This document shows, one piece after another, positions 1-7,062 of a stretch of 64,000 nucleotides of DNA. The notes beneath the pieces were generated by a model. It ran no database searches. It was given only the letters and a program-made list of their open reading frames with translations, and was not told the origin of the DNA. The translations under genes and the position numbers were made by a program. The stretch spans positions 1 to 64,000 of the forward strand of contig NZ_FOFM01000001.1 in NCBI RefSeq assembly GCF_900110875.1. Direction: 5' to 3'. The DNA is from Pseudovibrio axinellae (GTDB lineage: Bacteria; Pseudomonadota; Alphaproteobacteria; Rhizobiales; Stappiaceae). The first letter of the stretch is position 1, and every line of letters starts with the position of its first letter.

Positions 1-529
1 ACAGAGGCTTCAACGGTGTAAGGCCCTCCTGCTGAGGCATTGGCGCTCACGCTCAAGGAAGCTTCACCTGCACTGTTGGTGGTTGCTGTTTGTGAAACCG
101 AACTCAGTCCAGCCCCGCTGGACGGCGCTGTAAAGGTCACAGGTTCCCCAGCAACCGGATTGCCGCCTGCATCTTCAACCGTGACAACAAGCGGGTTGGA
201 AAAGCTGGAGGAGATTGTCGTGTTCTGGTTGTCTCCGGAAGTAACCGACAGGGATGCAGCTGCACCTGCATCGTTGGTCAGCGAGAAGTCTGCTGTTGAG
301 CCAACGCCAACAACAGAGGCTTCAACGGTGTAAGGCCCTCCTGCTGAGGCATTGGCGCTCACGCTCAAGGAAGCTTCACCTGCACTGTTGGTGGTTGCTG
401 TTTGTGAAACCGAACTCAGTCCAGCCCCGCTGGACGGCGCTGTAAAGGTCACAGGTTCCCCAGCAACCGGATTGCCGCCTGCATCTTCAACCGTGACAAC
501 AAGCGGGTTGGAAAAGCTGGAGGAGATTG
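1..529. repeat. Tandem 312-bp repeat with a 217-bp identical block
   Basis: Bases 1-217 recur without a visible difference at 313-529, a period of 312 bp or 104 codons, inside the Ig-like repeat gene. Outside this block the units differ at many positions (from 218 versus 530). Since synonymous sites are also identical, recent duplication or gene conversion is likely; more units probably lie to the left. Confidence 0.9.
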
Positions 530-1076
530 GCGCGCTCTGGTTATTGCCGGAAGTGACAGAGATGGATGCAGGAACAGCCGAATTGACCGGCACGAAAGGA
601 GGGACAGTTAAGACTCCAGTGCTTGGGATATTAAGAGTAATTGAAAATGTACCACTAACTCCAAATTCACCGCTGACATTTATAGTGCAACCAGCTGCAG
701 AACATGTTCTATCTTCGCTTATTTTTCCCGATCCGTCAGGGGCATAAGGCGTCCCATCAATAGTAAGACTTGAGACGCCGTCGCCAGAGCTGGGGTTGTT
801 TCGGAAGGTTTCGATAGTGATGGTATTAATGTCAAATAGATTATAGATCGCAATTTGAGAGTTGTTTCCGTTACCATCTGCCACGCACGTTTCATTGGTC
901 AAATCAATATTAAGTGACGCTGTATAGCTTGGGGCAAAACTTGGGCAGCTGATAGTTCCTGCGATTGCGTTATCTTGCAAGGCAACGAAGTACGACATCG
1001 CCACAACTAAAAAAGTAGAAAGCAATCTAATCATTCTACCATAGGTTTTATGATTAGATTGCTTTAGCGTAGACAT
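1..1076 (-). CDS. Secreted Ig-like (Big-1 type) repeat protein, 5' part
   Basis: The N-terminal 358 residues of a gene that continues past the left edge. The ATG at 1076 is preceded by a good ribosome site (AAAGGAAA, 6-7 bases upstream). An alternative ATG at 1034 would begin directly with a signal peptide (MIRLLSTFLVVAMSYFVAL, then a likely cleavage after NAIAG). Residues about 40-175 are a unique beta-rich domain with several cysteines. From about residue 176 onward there are 104-residue repeats of the type SVTSGDNQ...NPLVVTVEDAGGNPVAGEPVTFTAP...TNSAGEASLSVSANASAGGPYTVEAS...TADFSLTNDAGAAA, characteristic of bacterial Ig-like domain 1 (invasin/intimin-like) repeats. One full repeat and most of a second lie in the window. 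The protein is probably an exported or surface structural protein or adhesin; export route and ligand are not visible. It is divergent from the tail-collar cassette, so a link with it is possible but unproven. Confidence 0.8.
   Translation of the reverse strand, partial: MSTLKQSNHKTYGRMIRLLSTFLVVAMSYFVALQDNAIAGTISCPSFAPSYTASLNIDLTNETCVADGNGNNSQIAIYNLFDINTITIETFRNNPSSGDGVSSLTIDGTPYAPDGSGKISEDRTCSAAGCTINVSGEFGVSGTFSITLNIPSTGVLTVPPFVPVNSAVPASISVTSGNNQSAPISSSFSNPLVVTVEDAGGNPVAGEPVTFTAPSSGAGLSSVSQTATTNSAGEASLSVSANASAGGPYTVEASVVGVGSTADFSLTNDAGAAASLSVTSGDNQNTTISSSFSNPLVVTVEDAGGNPVAGEPVTFTAPSSGAGLSSVSQTATTNSAGEASLSVSANASAGGPYTVEAS
1019..1065 (-). other. Perfect 16-bp hairpin over the start of the Ig-like gene
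   Basis: On the minus strand AAAGCAATCTAATCAT (1065-1050) is followed after 15 bases by its exact complement ATGATTAGATTGCTTT (1034-1019). The hairpin lies in codons 4-20 counted from the ATG at 1076. The first three bases of its 3' arm are the alternative ATG at 1034, immediately before the signal-peptide coding sequence. Such an arrangement could block an internal start or slow early translation. The structure is seen directly; a regulatory role is inference. Confidence 0.7.
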
Positions 1077-1640
1077 CGAAATTTCCTTTGAAATACAAAG
1101 TATAAAGAAAAATATTATTTATGTGAGCGAGTAGGCCACGTCTAAGATAGTTAAATTTTTGGCTGTAACTTTGTCTTGCAGCGTCCTGCTGCAGCAAGGA
1201 ATCTGCGCATAGATCACCATTGTATTTTAATAATGTCAATATTTCGAAATGAAATTAACCGGAATCCTCCAATATATATGGGTTGATTTGATAGTATTGA
1301 TAACGTGAGCAAAGCGCGTTATCCAAACAATATTCATAGTTCATTCTAGGGAAATCAAAATTCGACGGACATCATCTTATTGCCTCCTATTAAAACCTTA
1401 TGATTACGTTATCTATCTATTTTTTATCATAAAATTAGTATGCATAATGAATGTAATTGCGATCACCAAGCTGTCTTTTCCGAAACTACGCTCAGGTTTT
1501 CAGGTGATTTTCTCTCATGAATTTTCTCTATCGTCGCTTTTGTACATTTACATACCATCGTTCTTCGTTAACACTTATAGTAACTGATATTTCTACCCCA
1601 CCTATTGCCGCAGAGTAATTTTTAGAGAGTAGGAGCATTC
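1077..1640. other. AT-rich divergent intergenic region
   Basis: A 564-base non-coding stretch between the divergent Ig-like gene and the first collar gene. It is clearly AT-richer than its neighbours. It should hold both promoters, but no convincing -35/-10 pair stands out. A short hairpin (GCAGC/GCTGC arms) lies near 1179-1195. AGGAG just before the ATG at 1641 is the ribosome site of the first collar gene. Confidence 0.5.
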
Positions 1641-2159
1641 ATGTCCGAACCATTTCTTGCTGAGGTACGAATAATGGGGTTCAATTTTGCCCCAAGAGGT
1701 TGGGCCTTCTGTGACGGGCAAATTTTGCCAATCAACCAAAATCAATCCCTTTATTCATTATTAGGGACAACCTATGGTGGCGACGGTGTAACATCGTTTG
1801 CATTGCCGGATTTTCGTGGTCGAACACCAATCCATGTAGGTGCTTCCAACGGCATATTTCACTCGCAAGGGCAAAAGTCTGGCCAGGAAACTCACACGCT
1901 TTCCTCCGCTGAAATGCCACAGCACCGTCACTCGTTTTACGCCAGCACAGAGCCCGGGGCTACTATTACACCGCAAGGAAATTACTTGGCGAAAGCTCCA
2001 GCAGGATTAGATACATACACAGAGCCGGAAAACCTGAAAGCCATGCATGCATCGAGTGTTTCCGCCTCCGGCGGAGGCCAGGCTCATGAGAATATGCAGC
2101 CGTATCTTGCATTAACCTACTGCATCGCACTGCAAGGTCTATTTCCTTCTCGCAACTAG
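1641..2159 (+). CDS. Phage tail collar (MdpB-like) protein, copy 1
   Basis: A 172-residue protein of the tail-collar family (the collar fold of T4 short tail fibre gp12; often annotated microcystin-dependent protein MdpB). Family hallmarks seen are the N-terminal SEPFLAEVRIMGFNFAPRGW, CDGQ at 24-27, LLGTTYGGDG at 40-49, LPDFRGR at 55-61, an H-x-H pair at H95/H97 and the end MQPYLALTYCIALQGLFPSR. No signal peptide is visible. It is first of three tandem paralogues and the most divergent, separated from the next by 11 bases, so cotranscription is very likely. Related proteins occur outside phages with unknown function. Here no capsid, sheath, baseplate or lysis gene is near, so a prophage tail fibre is unlikely. 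Confidence 0.88.
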   Translation: MSEPFLAEVRIMGFNFAPRGWAFCDGQILPINQNQSLYSLLGTTYGGDGVTSFALPDFRGRTPIHVGASNGIFHSQGQKSGQETHTLSSAEMPQHRHSFYASTEPGATITPQGNYLAKAPAGLDTYTEPENLKAMHASSVSASGGGQAHENMQPYLALTYCIALQGLFPSRN

Positions 2160-2170
2160 GAGCCTTTGAT

Positions 2171-2686
2171 ATGTCAGAACCTTTTGTTGGTGAGATCCGC
2201 ATGTTCGCTGGTAGTTTCGCTCCCCGAAGCTGGGCGTTTTGCGATGGGCAGTTGATGGCTATCAGCCAAAATGATGCGCTGTTCTCATTACTGGGCACCA
2301 TATACGGCGGAGACGGCCGAACAACTTTTGCTCTGCCGGACTTGAGAGGACGCATTCCTATCCATCAAGGATCGGGACCTGGTTTGAGTTCACGGAGTCT
2401 TGGCGCGCGAGGTGGTTCGGAGAAAGTAACTCTTACAGTAAACCAGATCCCGAGCCATACGCACACTTTTACTGCAAGCGACAACTTAGCATCGGATGCA
2501 GCGCCGGGAGGTAAAGTCCTGGCCAGACAAGCGGATGATTTTTACAATCCTGATACCGCGACTGCAAGTATGGGTGCTAACTCCATTTCGAGTACCGGCA
2601 ACTCCGGTTCGCACGATAATCTGATGCCTTACCTATGCATCAACTTCATCATTGCTCTTTTCGGCATATATCCCAGCAGACAGTAG
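2171..2686 (+). CDS. Phage tail collar (MdpB-like) protein, copy 2
   Basis: A 171-residue paralogue of the genes on either side. It shares SEPFVGEIRMFAGSFAPRSW, CDGQLMAISQN, LLGTIYGGDGRTTFALPDLR, IPIHQGSGPG, an H-x-H pair at H96/H98 in IPSHTHTF and the end MPYLCINFIIALFGIYPSRQ. AGGAG overlapping the end of copy 1 serves as ribosome site for the ATG at 2171. The conserved ends and the variable centre (about residues 100-145) suggest a constant framework with a variable surface, as in trimeric fibre tips; this is inference from the family fold. Confidence 0.88.
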   Translation: MSEPFVGEIRMFAGSFAPRSWAFCDGQLMAISQNDALFSLLGTIYGGDGRTTFALPDLRGRIPIHQGSGPGLSSRSLGARGGSEKVTLTVNQIPSHTHTFTASDNLASDAAPGGKVLARQADDFYNPDTATASMGANSISSTGNSGSHDNLMPYLCINFIIALFGIYPSRQ

Positions 2687-2695
2687 GAGACAGAT

Positions 2696-3214
2696 GTGTC
2701 AGAGCCATTTATTGCAGAAATCAGAATATTTGCAGGTAATTTCGCGCCGCGCAGCTGGGCATTTTGTAACGGTCAGTTGCTCCCTATCGCGCAAAATACT
2801 GCGCTTTTTTCGCTGATAGGAACAACCTATGGCGGTGATGGTAGAACAACAACAGCATTGCCAAACCTTCAAGGGCGAGCACCAATGCATCCTGGCAGGG
2901 GGCCAGGCTTAACATCGCGCAGGCTTGGTCAGTTTGCAGGAGCCGAAACCACAGCTCTGAGTGAAACACAACTGCCTAAGCATCTCCATAGTGCGATGAG
3001 TACTCCGGATCTTGCAGATTCCGCAGAGCCTAGCAATAAGGTTGTCGCCATTACACCAGGTGAGTTCAGATTTTCATCCAAACTCACTTCGGAGGACCTC
3101 TCGTCTGAGGCACTTCAGACAGCCGGTGGAAGCCAAAGTCACAATAACATGCAGCCCTTCATAGCAATCAACTACATCATTGCCCTTCAGGGACTATACC
3201 CTTCACGTAGCTAG
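2696..3214 (+). CDS. Phage tail collar (MdpB-like) protein, copy 3
   Basis: A 172-residue third paralogue that starts at GTG 2696; GGAGA lies a few bases upstream and the start aligns with those of the other two copies. It has SEPFIAEIRIFAGNFAPRSW, CNGQLLPIAQN, LIGTTYGGDGRTTTALPN, an H-x-H pair at H96/H98 (LPKHLHS) and the end MQPFIAINYIIALQGLYPSR. The aspartate of CDGQ is replaced by asparagine. Nine bases separate it from copy 2. H-x-H motifs coordinate metal in T4 fibre tips; whether they do here is not known. Confidence 0.88.
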   Translation: MSEPFIAEIRIFAGNFAPRSWAFCNGQLLPIAQNTALFSLIGTTYGGDGRTTTALPNLQGRAPMHPGRGPGLTSRRLGQFAGAETTALSETQLPKHLHSAMSTPDLADSAEPSNKVVAITPGEFRFSSKLTSEDLSSEALQTAGGSQSHNNMQPFIAINYIIALQGLYPSRS

Positions 3215-3262
3215 GATTTTGTATTGCCTGTTTAATTTATGTCCAACTAAAGGACTTTTCTC

Positions 3263-4483
3263 ATGTCGATCGAAGAAATTATTCCCGAATTCTTTTCACC
3301 TCCTGAAGAGCAGCCCTCTGCGTATTTTAGAATATTTATCGCAGCGATAAATCGTGATGGGAACCTCGCTTACACTGAGCAAATGGCTCAAGATGGCAAA
3401 TTCTCAAAAGAGTTTAAACCTCTGACAAATTTAGCCTATGACCATGAGACCCTGAGTGCCTTTACAACCGCCAATGGCGATGTCGCCCTGTTGGCGAAAC
3501 AGGCAGACAAGGACAGCCTTGTCTATGTGAGCGAGAAGCGAAATGGCACCAGCACGGACCGTTTCTTTGCGCCCTACGATTTAGGTATGCCACCTGATGC
3601 AACAGCTTTGCGATACACCGAGGTAATTCATGGCCTGAATGGCAAGGTTAATATTTTTGCTGGAAATACTTCCGATGACGGGCAACTTTGGTGGAAATAC
3701 CAAAACCCTAACGTAATTAAAGAAGAAATTCAGTACGTTACCCCTCCAGGGTCAAATGAACCAATTGAAGTTCATGCGCAGGTAGAGGCCCAGCCGGACG
3801 TGCCTTGGTCAGCTTGGCACCCAATTTCAGCCTACATGGAAATGTTAAGTTCGGCCAACAATGCAGATGGGCGAATTATTTTGGCCGGTCTGGATAGTGA
3901 AGGCATTCCCTACCTAAACTTCCAAAGCAGTCAGGATCCTTTCGCAGAGGAAAGTTGGTTGGGGTGGCAGGACATCTCAGGAGGCAATCTAAGCTTGAGT
4001 GACATCAAGATTGCCAATGATACTGACGGCCGTGTTTACCTCTTTGGAGTTGCGGGCAAATCCGTTTATTTAAAACACCAGATGCAGCTCGGTCAGGACC
4101 AATTCACTCCATGGATGCATTTCTCACGGTTTGATAAATCCGTTTCTCAACTCCTACTGGGTATGACAGCTGACGGTGGAATTTACTTCTTGGCAAAAAC
4201 GGGTGATCAAAAGCGCAGTTTGCTTTATGGGTGTCATCAAATCCCGGGTGAACTTAATCTTTGGACCCAACCGGCAGTGATTGAAACGTGCGGTGGCGAT
4301 AGTATTCTTGCAATGCATCCCAACGCTAACTCAAAACTAAGCCTGTTTGCCTTTAGCCCGAGAGACCAGCAGCTGAGTTACAGCACACAGGCTTCCCCTG
4401 GTTTTTGGGAGGTTTTCTCATCTATTGGTGGCCCTGTTACCAATTTTGCAGTGACAGCCGACATAACGCCCAACAGTGAATAG
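3263..4483 (+). CDS. Unknown W-repeat protein, probable beta-propeller
   Basis: A 406-residue protein not assignable to a named family by eye. It contains degenerate repeats of about 50 residues marked by an aromatic motif followed later by DGR/DGG-x-x-x-LF: W182-x-x-W185, W232-x-x-W235, W284, W334 and W382, with weaker units earlier (near 50 and 104). DGR or similar lies at 202-204, 255-257 and 304-306. This periodicity resembles PLL/tectonin-like lectin propellers, so a sugar- or surface-binding propeller is plausible. No signal peptide or membrane segment is seen. It begins 48 bases after collar copy 3, with AAGGA before the ATG, and ends 9 bases before the GNAT gene, so all five genes probably form one operon. 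Confidence 0.6.
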   Translation: MSIEEIIPEFFSPPEEQPSAYFRIFIAAINRDGNLAYTEQMAQDGKFSKEFKPLTNLAYDHETLSAFTTANGDVALLAKQADKDSLVYVSEKRNGTSTDRFFAPYDLGMPPDATALRYTEVIHGLNGKVNIFAGNTSDDGQLWWKYQNPNVIKEEIQYVTPPGSNEPIEVHAQVEAQPDVPWSAWHPISAYMEMLSSANNADGRIILAGLDSEGIPYLNFQSSQDPFAEESWLGWQDISGGNLSLSDIKIANDTDGRVYLFGVAGKSVYLKHQMQLGQDQFTPWMHFSRFDKSVSQLLLGMTADGGIYFLAKTGDQKRSLLYGCHQIPGELNLWTQPAVIETCGGDSILAMHPNANSKLSLFAFSPRDQQLSYSTQASPGFWEVFSSIGGPVTNFAVTADITPNSE

Positions 4484-4492
4484 ATCTAAGAA

Positions 4493-4993
4493 ATGACTGT
4501 GTCTCCTTCCTCAAATCTGGCGTGGTCTCGTCATGTGAAATTCCGTGACATAACGTCGGCGGATATGGGTTTCCTTCAAGCTCTCTACGGTTCAACGCGT
4601 GCAATAGAGCTTGATCGCACCGGATGGTCGAAGGCGCAAAAAGATGCATTCATCCAAATGCAATTTAATGCGCAACACTCGCACTACCAATTGCATTACC
4701 CAGATGCGCTGTGGCTGATAATTGAACAGAAAGATGTGCCCATTGGGCGCCTCTATCTGGAATATTGGGAGAGCCAACACCGAATAATTGATATTGCGCT
4801 CCTGCCTGAAATGCGTGGCAAGGGTTTGGGGACTGAAATCCTCTTGGGTGTTATGAAGAAGGCTGCTCATGACGGAAAAGCAGTCAGCATTCATGTAGAA
4901 AAAGATAACCTGGCGATGGAGCTCTACAAGCGCCTTGGTTTTAAAAGGATTGAAGACAAAGGCGTCTACGACCTATTGGAATGGAGAGAATAA
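4493..4993 (+). CDS. GNAT family N-acetyltransferase of the collar cassette
   Basis: A 166-residue single-domain GNAT protein. The acetyl-CoA binding motif A is seen as IDIALLPEMRGKGLGTEIL (about residues 100-118), with the usual (R/Q)-G-x-G-x loop RGKGLG. Motif B follows (VEKDNLAMELYKRLGFKR, about 138-155). It acetylates an unknown amine from acetyl-CoA in the cytoplasm. The start is 9 bases after the propeller gene, which implies cotranscription. Position suggests a substrate made by the same cassette, perhaps an N-terminus or lysine of a collar or propeller protein, but this is inference; an unrelated small-molecule acetyltransferase cannot be excluded. Confidence 0.85.
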   Translation: MTVSPSSNLAWSRHVKFRDITSADMGFLQALYGSTRAIELDRTGWSKAQKDAFIQMQFNAQHSHYQLHYPDALWLIIEQKDVPIGRLYLEYWESQHRIIDIALLPEMRGKGLGTEILLGVMKKAAHDGKAVSIHVEKDNLAMELYKRLGFKRIEDKGVYDLLEWRE

Positions 4994-5056
4994 GACCAAG
5001 ATCACGTCTCAGCTCAGGCCCTATAATGGCACTGAGCACGTTACTAGCTAGTCTTT

Positions 5057-5350
5057 TTAGGTGAAAACAGCTTCATATTTAAAACCATCGGTATTGTGCG
5101 CGATTGGAACAATAAAGAGCTCCATCGATCCAAGGGTTTCTTGCGTCAGCTGATAACTGCCCTGCTCCAGAGATGGCTGTAGCGGGCCTTGCCAAACCAT
5201 CGAAAACGCCCCGCCTTTTCGTTCGCCAGAACGCAGCGGAACAACCTCAACTAACTTGAGAATAACGTTCTGGTCTTCCAATTTCAGTTGGAACTCTTCG
5301 CTTTCCAGGTTCTCAAAACTTTTTGCGGTAATATCTTTAAGATCAATCAT
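5057..5350 (-). CDS. Small DUF6916-like protein
   Basis: A 97-residue protein, MIDLKDITAKSFENLESEEF at the start, with a beta-rich pattern and the segment FSMVWQGP...GSYQLTQETLGSMELFIVPI. This resembles the small DUF6916 family found beside tail-collar genes in other bacteria; the assignment is from memory of the pattern and is tentative. No signal peptide or membrane segment. It is convergent with the GNAT gene (63 bases between the stops), so it is not in the same transcript but probably belongs to the same functional cassette. Confidence 0.55.
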   Translation of the reverse strand: MIDLKDITAKSFENLESEEFQLKLEDQNVILKLVEVVPLRSGERKGGAFSMVWQGPLQPSLEQGSYQLTQETLGSMELFIVPIAHNTDGFKYEAVFT

Positions 5351-5750
5351 TTAATACTCTCACTTATAAAATGCGTTTATAGATATGAGCTGTCAGCGGA
5401 TATAAATTATGCTGTGCGCCGCCATATAAAGTTGGTAATTCTCGCTTTTATATCAGGGTGTATTGAGACTCTTTGAAGTTGATATTAAGCGGCTTGTGCA
5501 TGCTGGTGCAAGCCGTGGCAAAAAAGTATTTTGCACATATTCGTCTGGCGTTGCCCCGATCATTTGCTGCGCCGGGTGTTTGATAAAACGAATGTTTATT
5601 GCTCTGCGCGGATGGCTCCATTTTTGTGGTTTGCGGCAAGTTGCACCCCACCTGCAGGTCAAGGGTGGCATGATTAAATCAACATACCTCAATACAGTTT
5701 CCCCCTAACCGGCGTAAAGTTTGGGAGAGAGTGATACATTTCATAAGTCA
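5351..5750. other. Intergenic region upstream of the siderophore operon
   Basis: About 400 bases between the DUF6916-like gene and the siderophore promoter. One short hairpin (CGGCTTG 5490-5496 with CAAGCCG 5509-5515) is visible. A plus-strand open frame at 5463-5708 has no ribosome site and no recognisable protein features, so it is not called as a gene. The minus-strand promoter of the DUF6916-like gene should lie near 5360-5420 but is not obvious. Confidence 0.4.
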
Positions 5751-5752
5751 GC

Positions 5753-5779
5753 TTGACACAACTGCTGTCGCATTATAGT
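5753..5779 (+). promoter_or_regulatory. Sigma70-type promoter of the siderophore operon
   Basis: TTGACA at 5753-5758 and TATAGT at 5774-5779, with a 15-base spacer (short, but the -35 is perfect). It lies about 35 bases before the MFS start codon and directly upstream of the iron-responsive operator, which would cover the transcription start. Confidence 0.5.
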
Positions 5780-5794
5780 TGAGTTTAATACTCA
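5780..5794 (+). promoter_or_regulatory. RirA-type iron-responsive operator (IRO box)
   Basis: TGAGTTTAATACTCA is a perfect 5-bp inverted repeat that fits TGA-N9-TCA, the IRO motif bound by the iron repressor RirA in rhizobia and relatives. It sits immediately after the predicted -10 box, ideal for repression of the siderophore genes in iron-replete cells. The motif is seen; binding by RirA is inferred from the known motif and from the iron-uptake context. Confidence 0.6.
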
Positions 5795-5814
5795 TATTTA
5801 ATACGCCCTTATGA

Positions 5815-7041
5815 ATGCGTCTGCTGTGGTGCCGTTTCTTGTTTAAGCTCCTTGTAATTATGCCAAGTATTGCCACGAGTGCATTCCATCAAGCCTGTTT
5901 GATGGTCATGGTTCCGTTATTGCAAGAAGTCTTTCATCTTTCTTTGAGCGAGATTGGAATGGTTGTTGGGATGGGCCTGATGGCAACAGCGATCAGTGTG
6001 CCTGCCTGGGGCCATCTTGCGGCATCTATTGGAAGTGTCTACGCCATAAGAGTTATTTTGTGTTTTGCACTGCTTAGCGTGTCAGCGATTGCACTCAGCT
6101 TTGTGCTGGTCAATTCCTCTTTGTTACTGCCTCATTATGGGGTGGTCATGCTTGTTGTTGCACGGCTTGTTTACAGCGTAATGGCTCCAGCCCTGCTTCC
6201 AATTGCTCAAGCTATCATTGTACAAAACACGCAGGAACCTGCGCAAGTACTGCCATCCATAGGCCGTTTAAACTCGATGTCGGGGCTTGGACGACTTGCA
6301 GGAAACGCGATGGTAGCTCCGCTCTTGTTTGTTAGTAAGTCGGCACCGCTCATTGCGCCAATTCCTATCTATGCGATCTGTACTTTTTTCGCCTTCCGGC
6401 ATTCCTCACCTGCGATTGCTAAGGTGAAAGAGGGCTGTAAATCTGACAAGCAGACGACCTTTGCAAAACGCCCGCTTCTGGTCGCATTTTCCCTACAGAT
6501 GTGCCTTAGCATTACATATGTTCTTCTCGGGCCTCTCCTTAAAGAACGATTGCAGCTGGACGCCCTTCAGGCGACAGGCCTGGCAAGTTACTGTCTGACT
6601 GCTGCTGTTTTAGGTGGTTTGTTTGCTCAGATGGGACTTCTCCCGGTCTTGCGTGCCAGCAAGAGCGCTATACAAATCGCCAGTGCAATCGGCGTTGCCG
6701 CAGGTCTTAGTCTACTTTGCATCGCACCTACGCTGTCCACCATTGTTGCAAGCGTGACGGTGATCGGGGCTTCAGCAGCCCTGCTTTCAGCGACTAATTC
6801 GGTATATATGTTCAATATGTTGCCAGCTGCCTCAAAAACAAAAGCTTCAACCTATCTTTCTAGCATTCAGTTTACCGGCTTGGCCACAGGCTCTCTTCTT
6901 GGAGGGTTTGGTGGAGAGTGGGGACTGACTCATACTTTAACAATCGCCGCGCTACTTGCAATTGTTCTTTGCGTAGGCGGTTCCAGGTTCGTGATCAGCC
7001 AAAAGCCAGTTACGCCTCCTCTGCGTCCCTCTGATATTTGA
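5815..7041 (+). CDS. MFS transporter, probable siderophore exporter
   Basis: A 408-residue inner-membrane major facilitator with about 12 hydrophobic segments and the break between halves near residues 200-220 (charged loop KVKEGCKSDKQTTFAKR). As the first gene behind the iron-responsive promoter, with the hydroxylase gene 21 bases downstream, it most likely exports the newly made aerobactin-type siderophore, like the MFS exporters of other NIS clusters (for example AlcS of the alcaligin locus). The ribosome site for the ATG at 5815 is weak; an internal ATG at 5860 is possible. Specificity cannot be read from the sequence. Confidence 0.8.
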   Translation: MRLLWCRFLFKLLVIMPSIATSAFHQACLMVMVPLLQEVFHLSLSEIGMVVGMGLMATAISVPAWGHLAASIGSVYAIRVILCFALLSVSAIALSFVLVNSSLLLPHYGVVMLVVARLVYSVMAPALLPIAQAIIVQNTQEPAQVLPSIGRLNSMSGLGRLAGNAMVAPLLFVSKSAPLIAPIPIYAICTFFAFRHSSPAIAKVKEGCKSDKQTTFAKRPLLVAFSLQMCLSITYVLLGPLLKERLQLDALQATGLASYCLTAAVLGGLFAQMGLLPVLRASKSAIQIASAIGVAAGLSLLCIAPTLSTIVASVTVIGASAALLSATNSVYMFNMLPAASKTKASTYLSSIQFTGLATGSLLGGFGGEWGLTHTLTIAALLAIVLCVGGSRFVISQKPVTPPLRPSDI

Positions 7042-7062
7042 CTGAACACAAGGAACCTTTAT

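Noticed and set aside
40-747. Plus-strand open frames opposite the Ig-like repeats
   Set aside because: They are two copies of the same antisense frame created by the repeat; the minus-strand frame has signal peptide, domain repeats and ribosome site.
1641-4993. Prophage
   Set aside because: Apart from the collar-domain genes there is no terminase, portal, capsid, tail tube, lysis gene or integrase, and no attachment repeats were seen.
5463-5708. 81-codon plus-strand open frame before the siderophore promoter
   Set aside because: No ribosome site, cysteine-rich random composition, and it overlaps other frames; likely chance.
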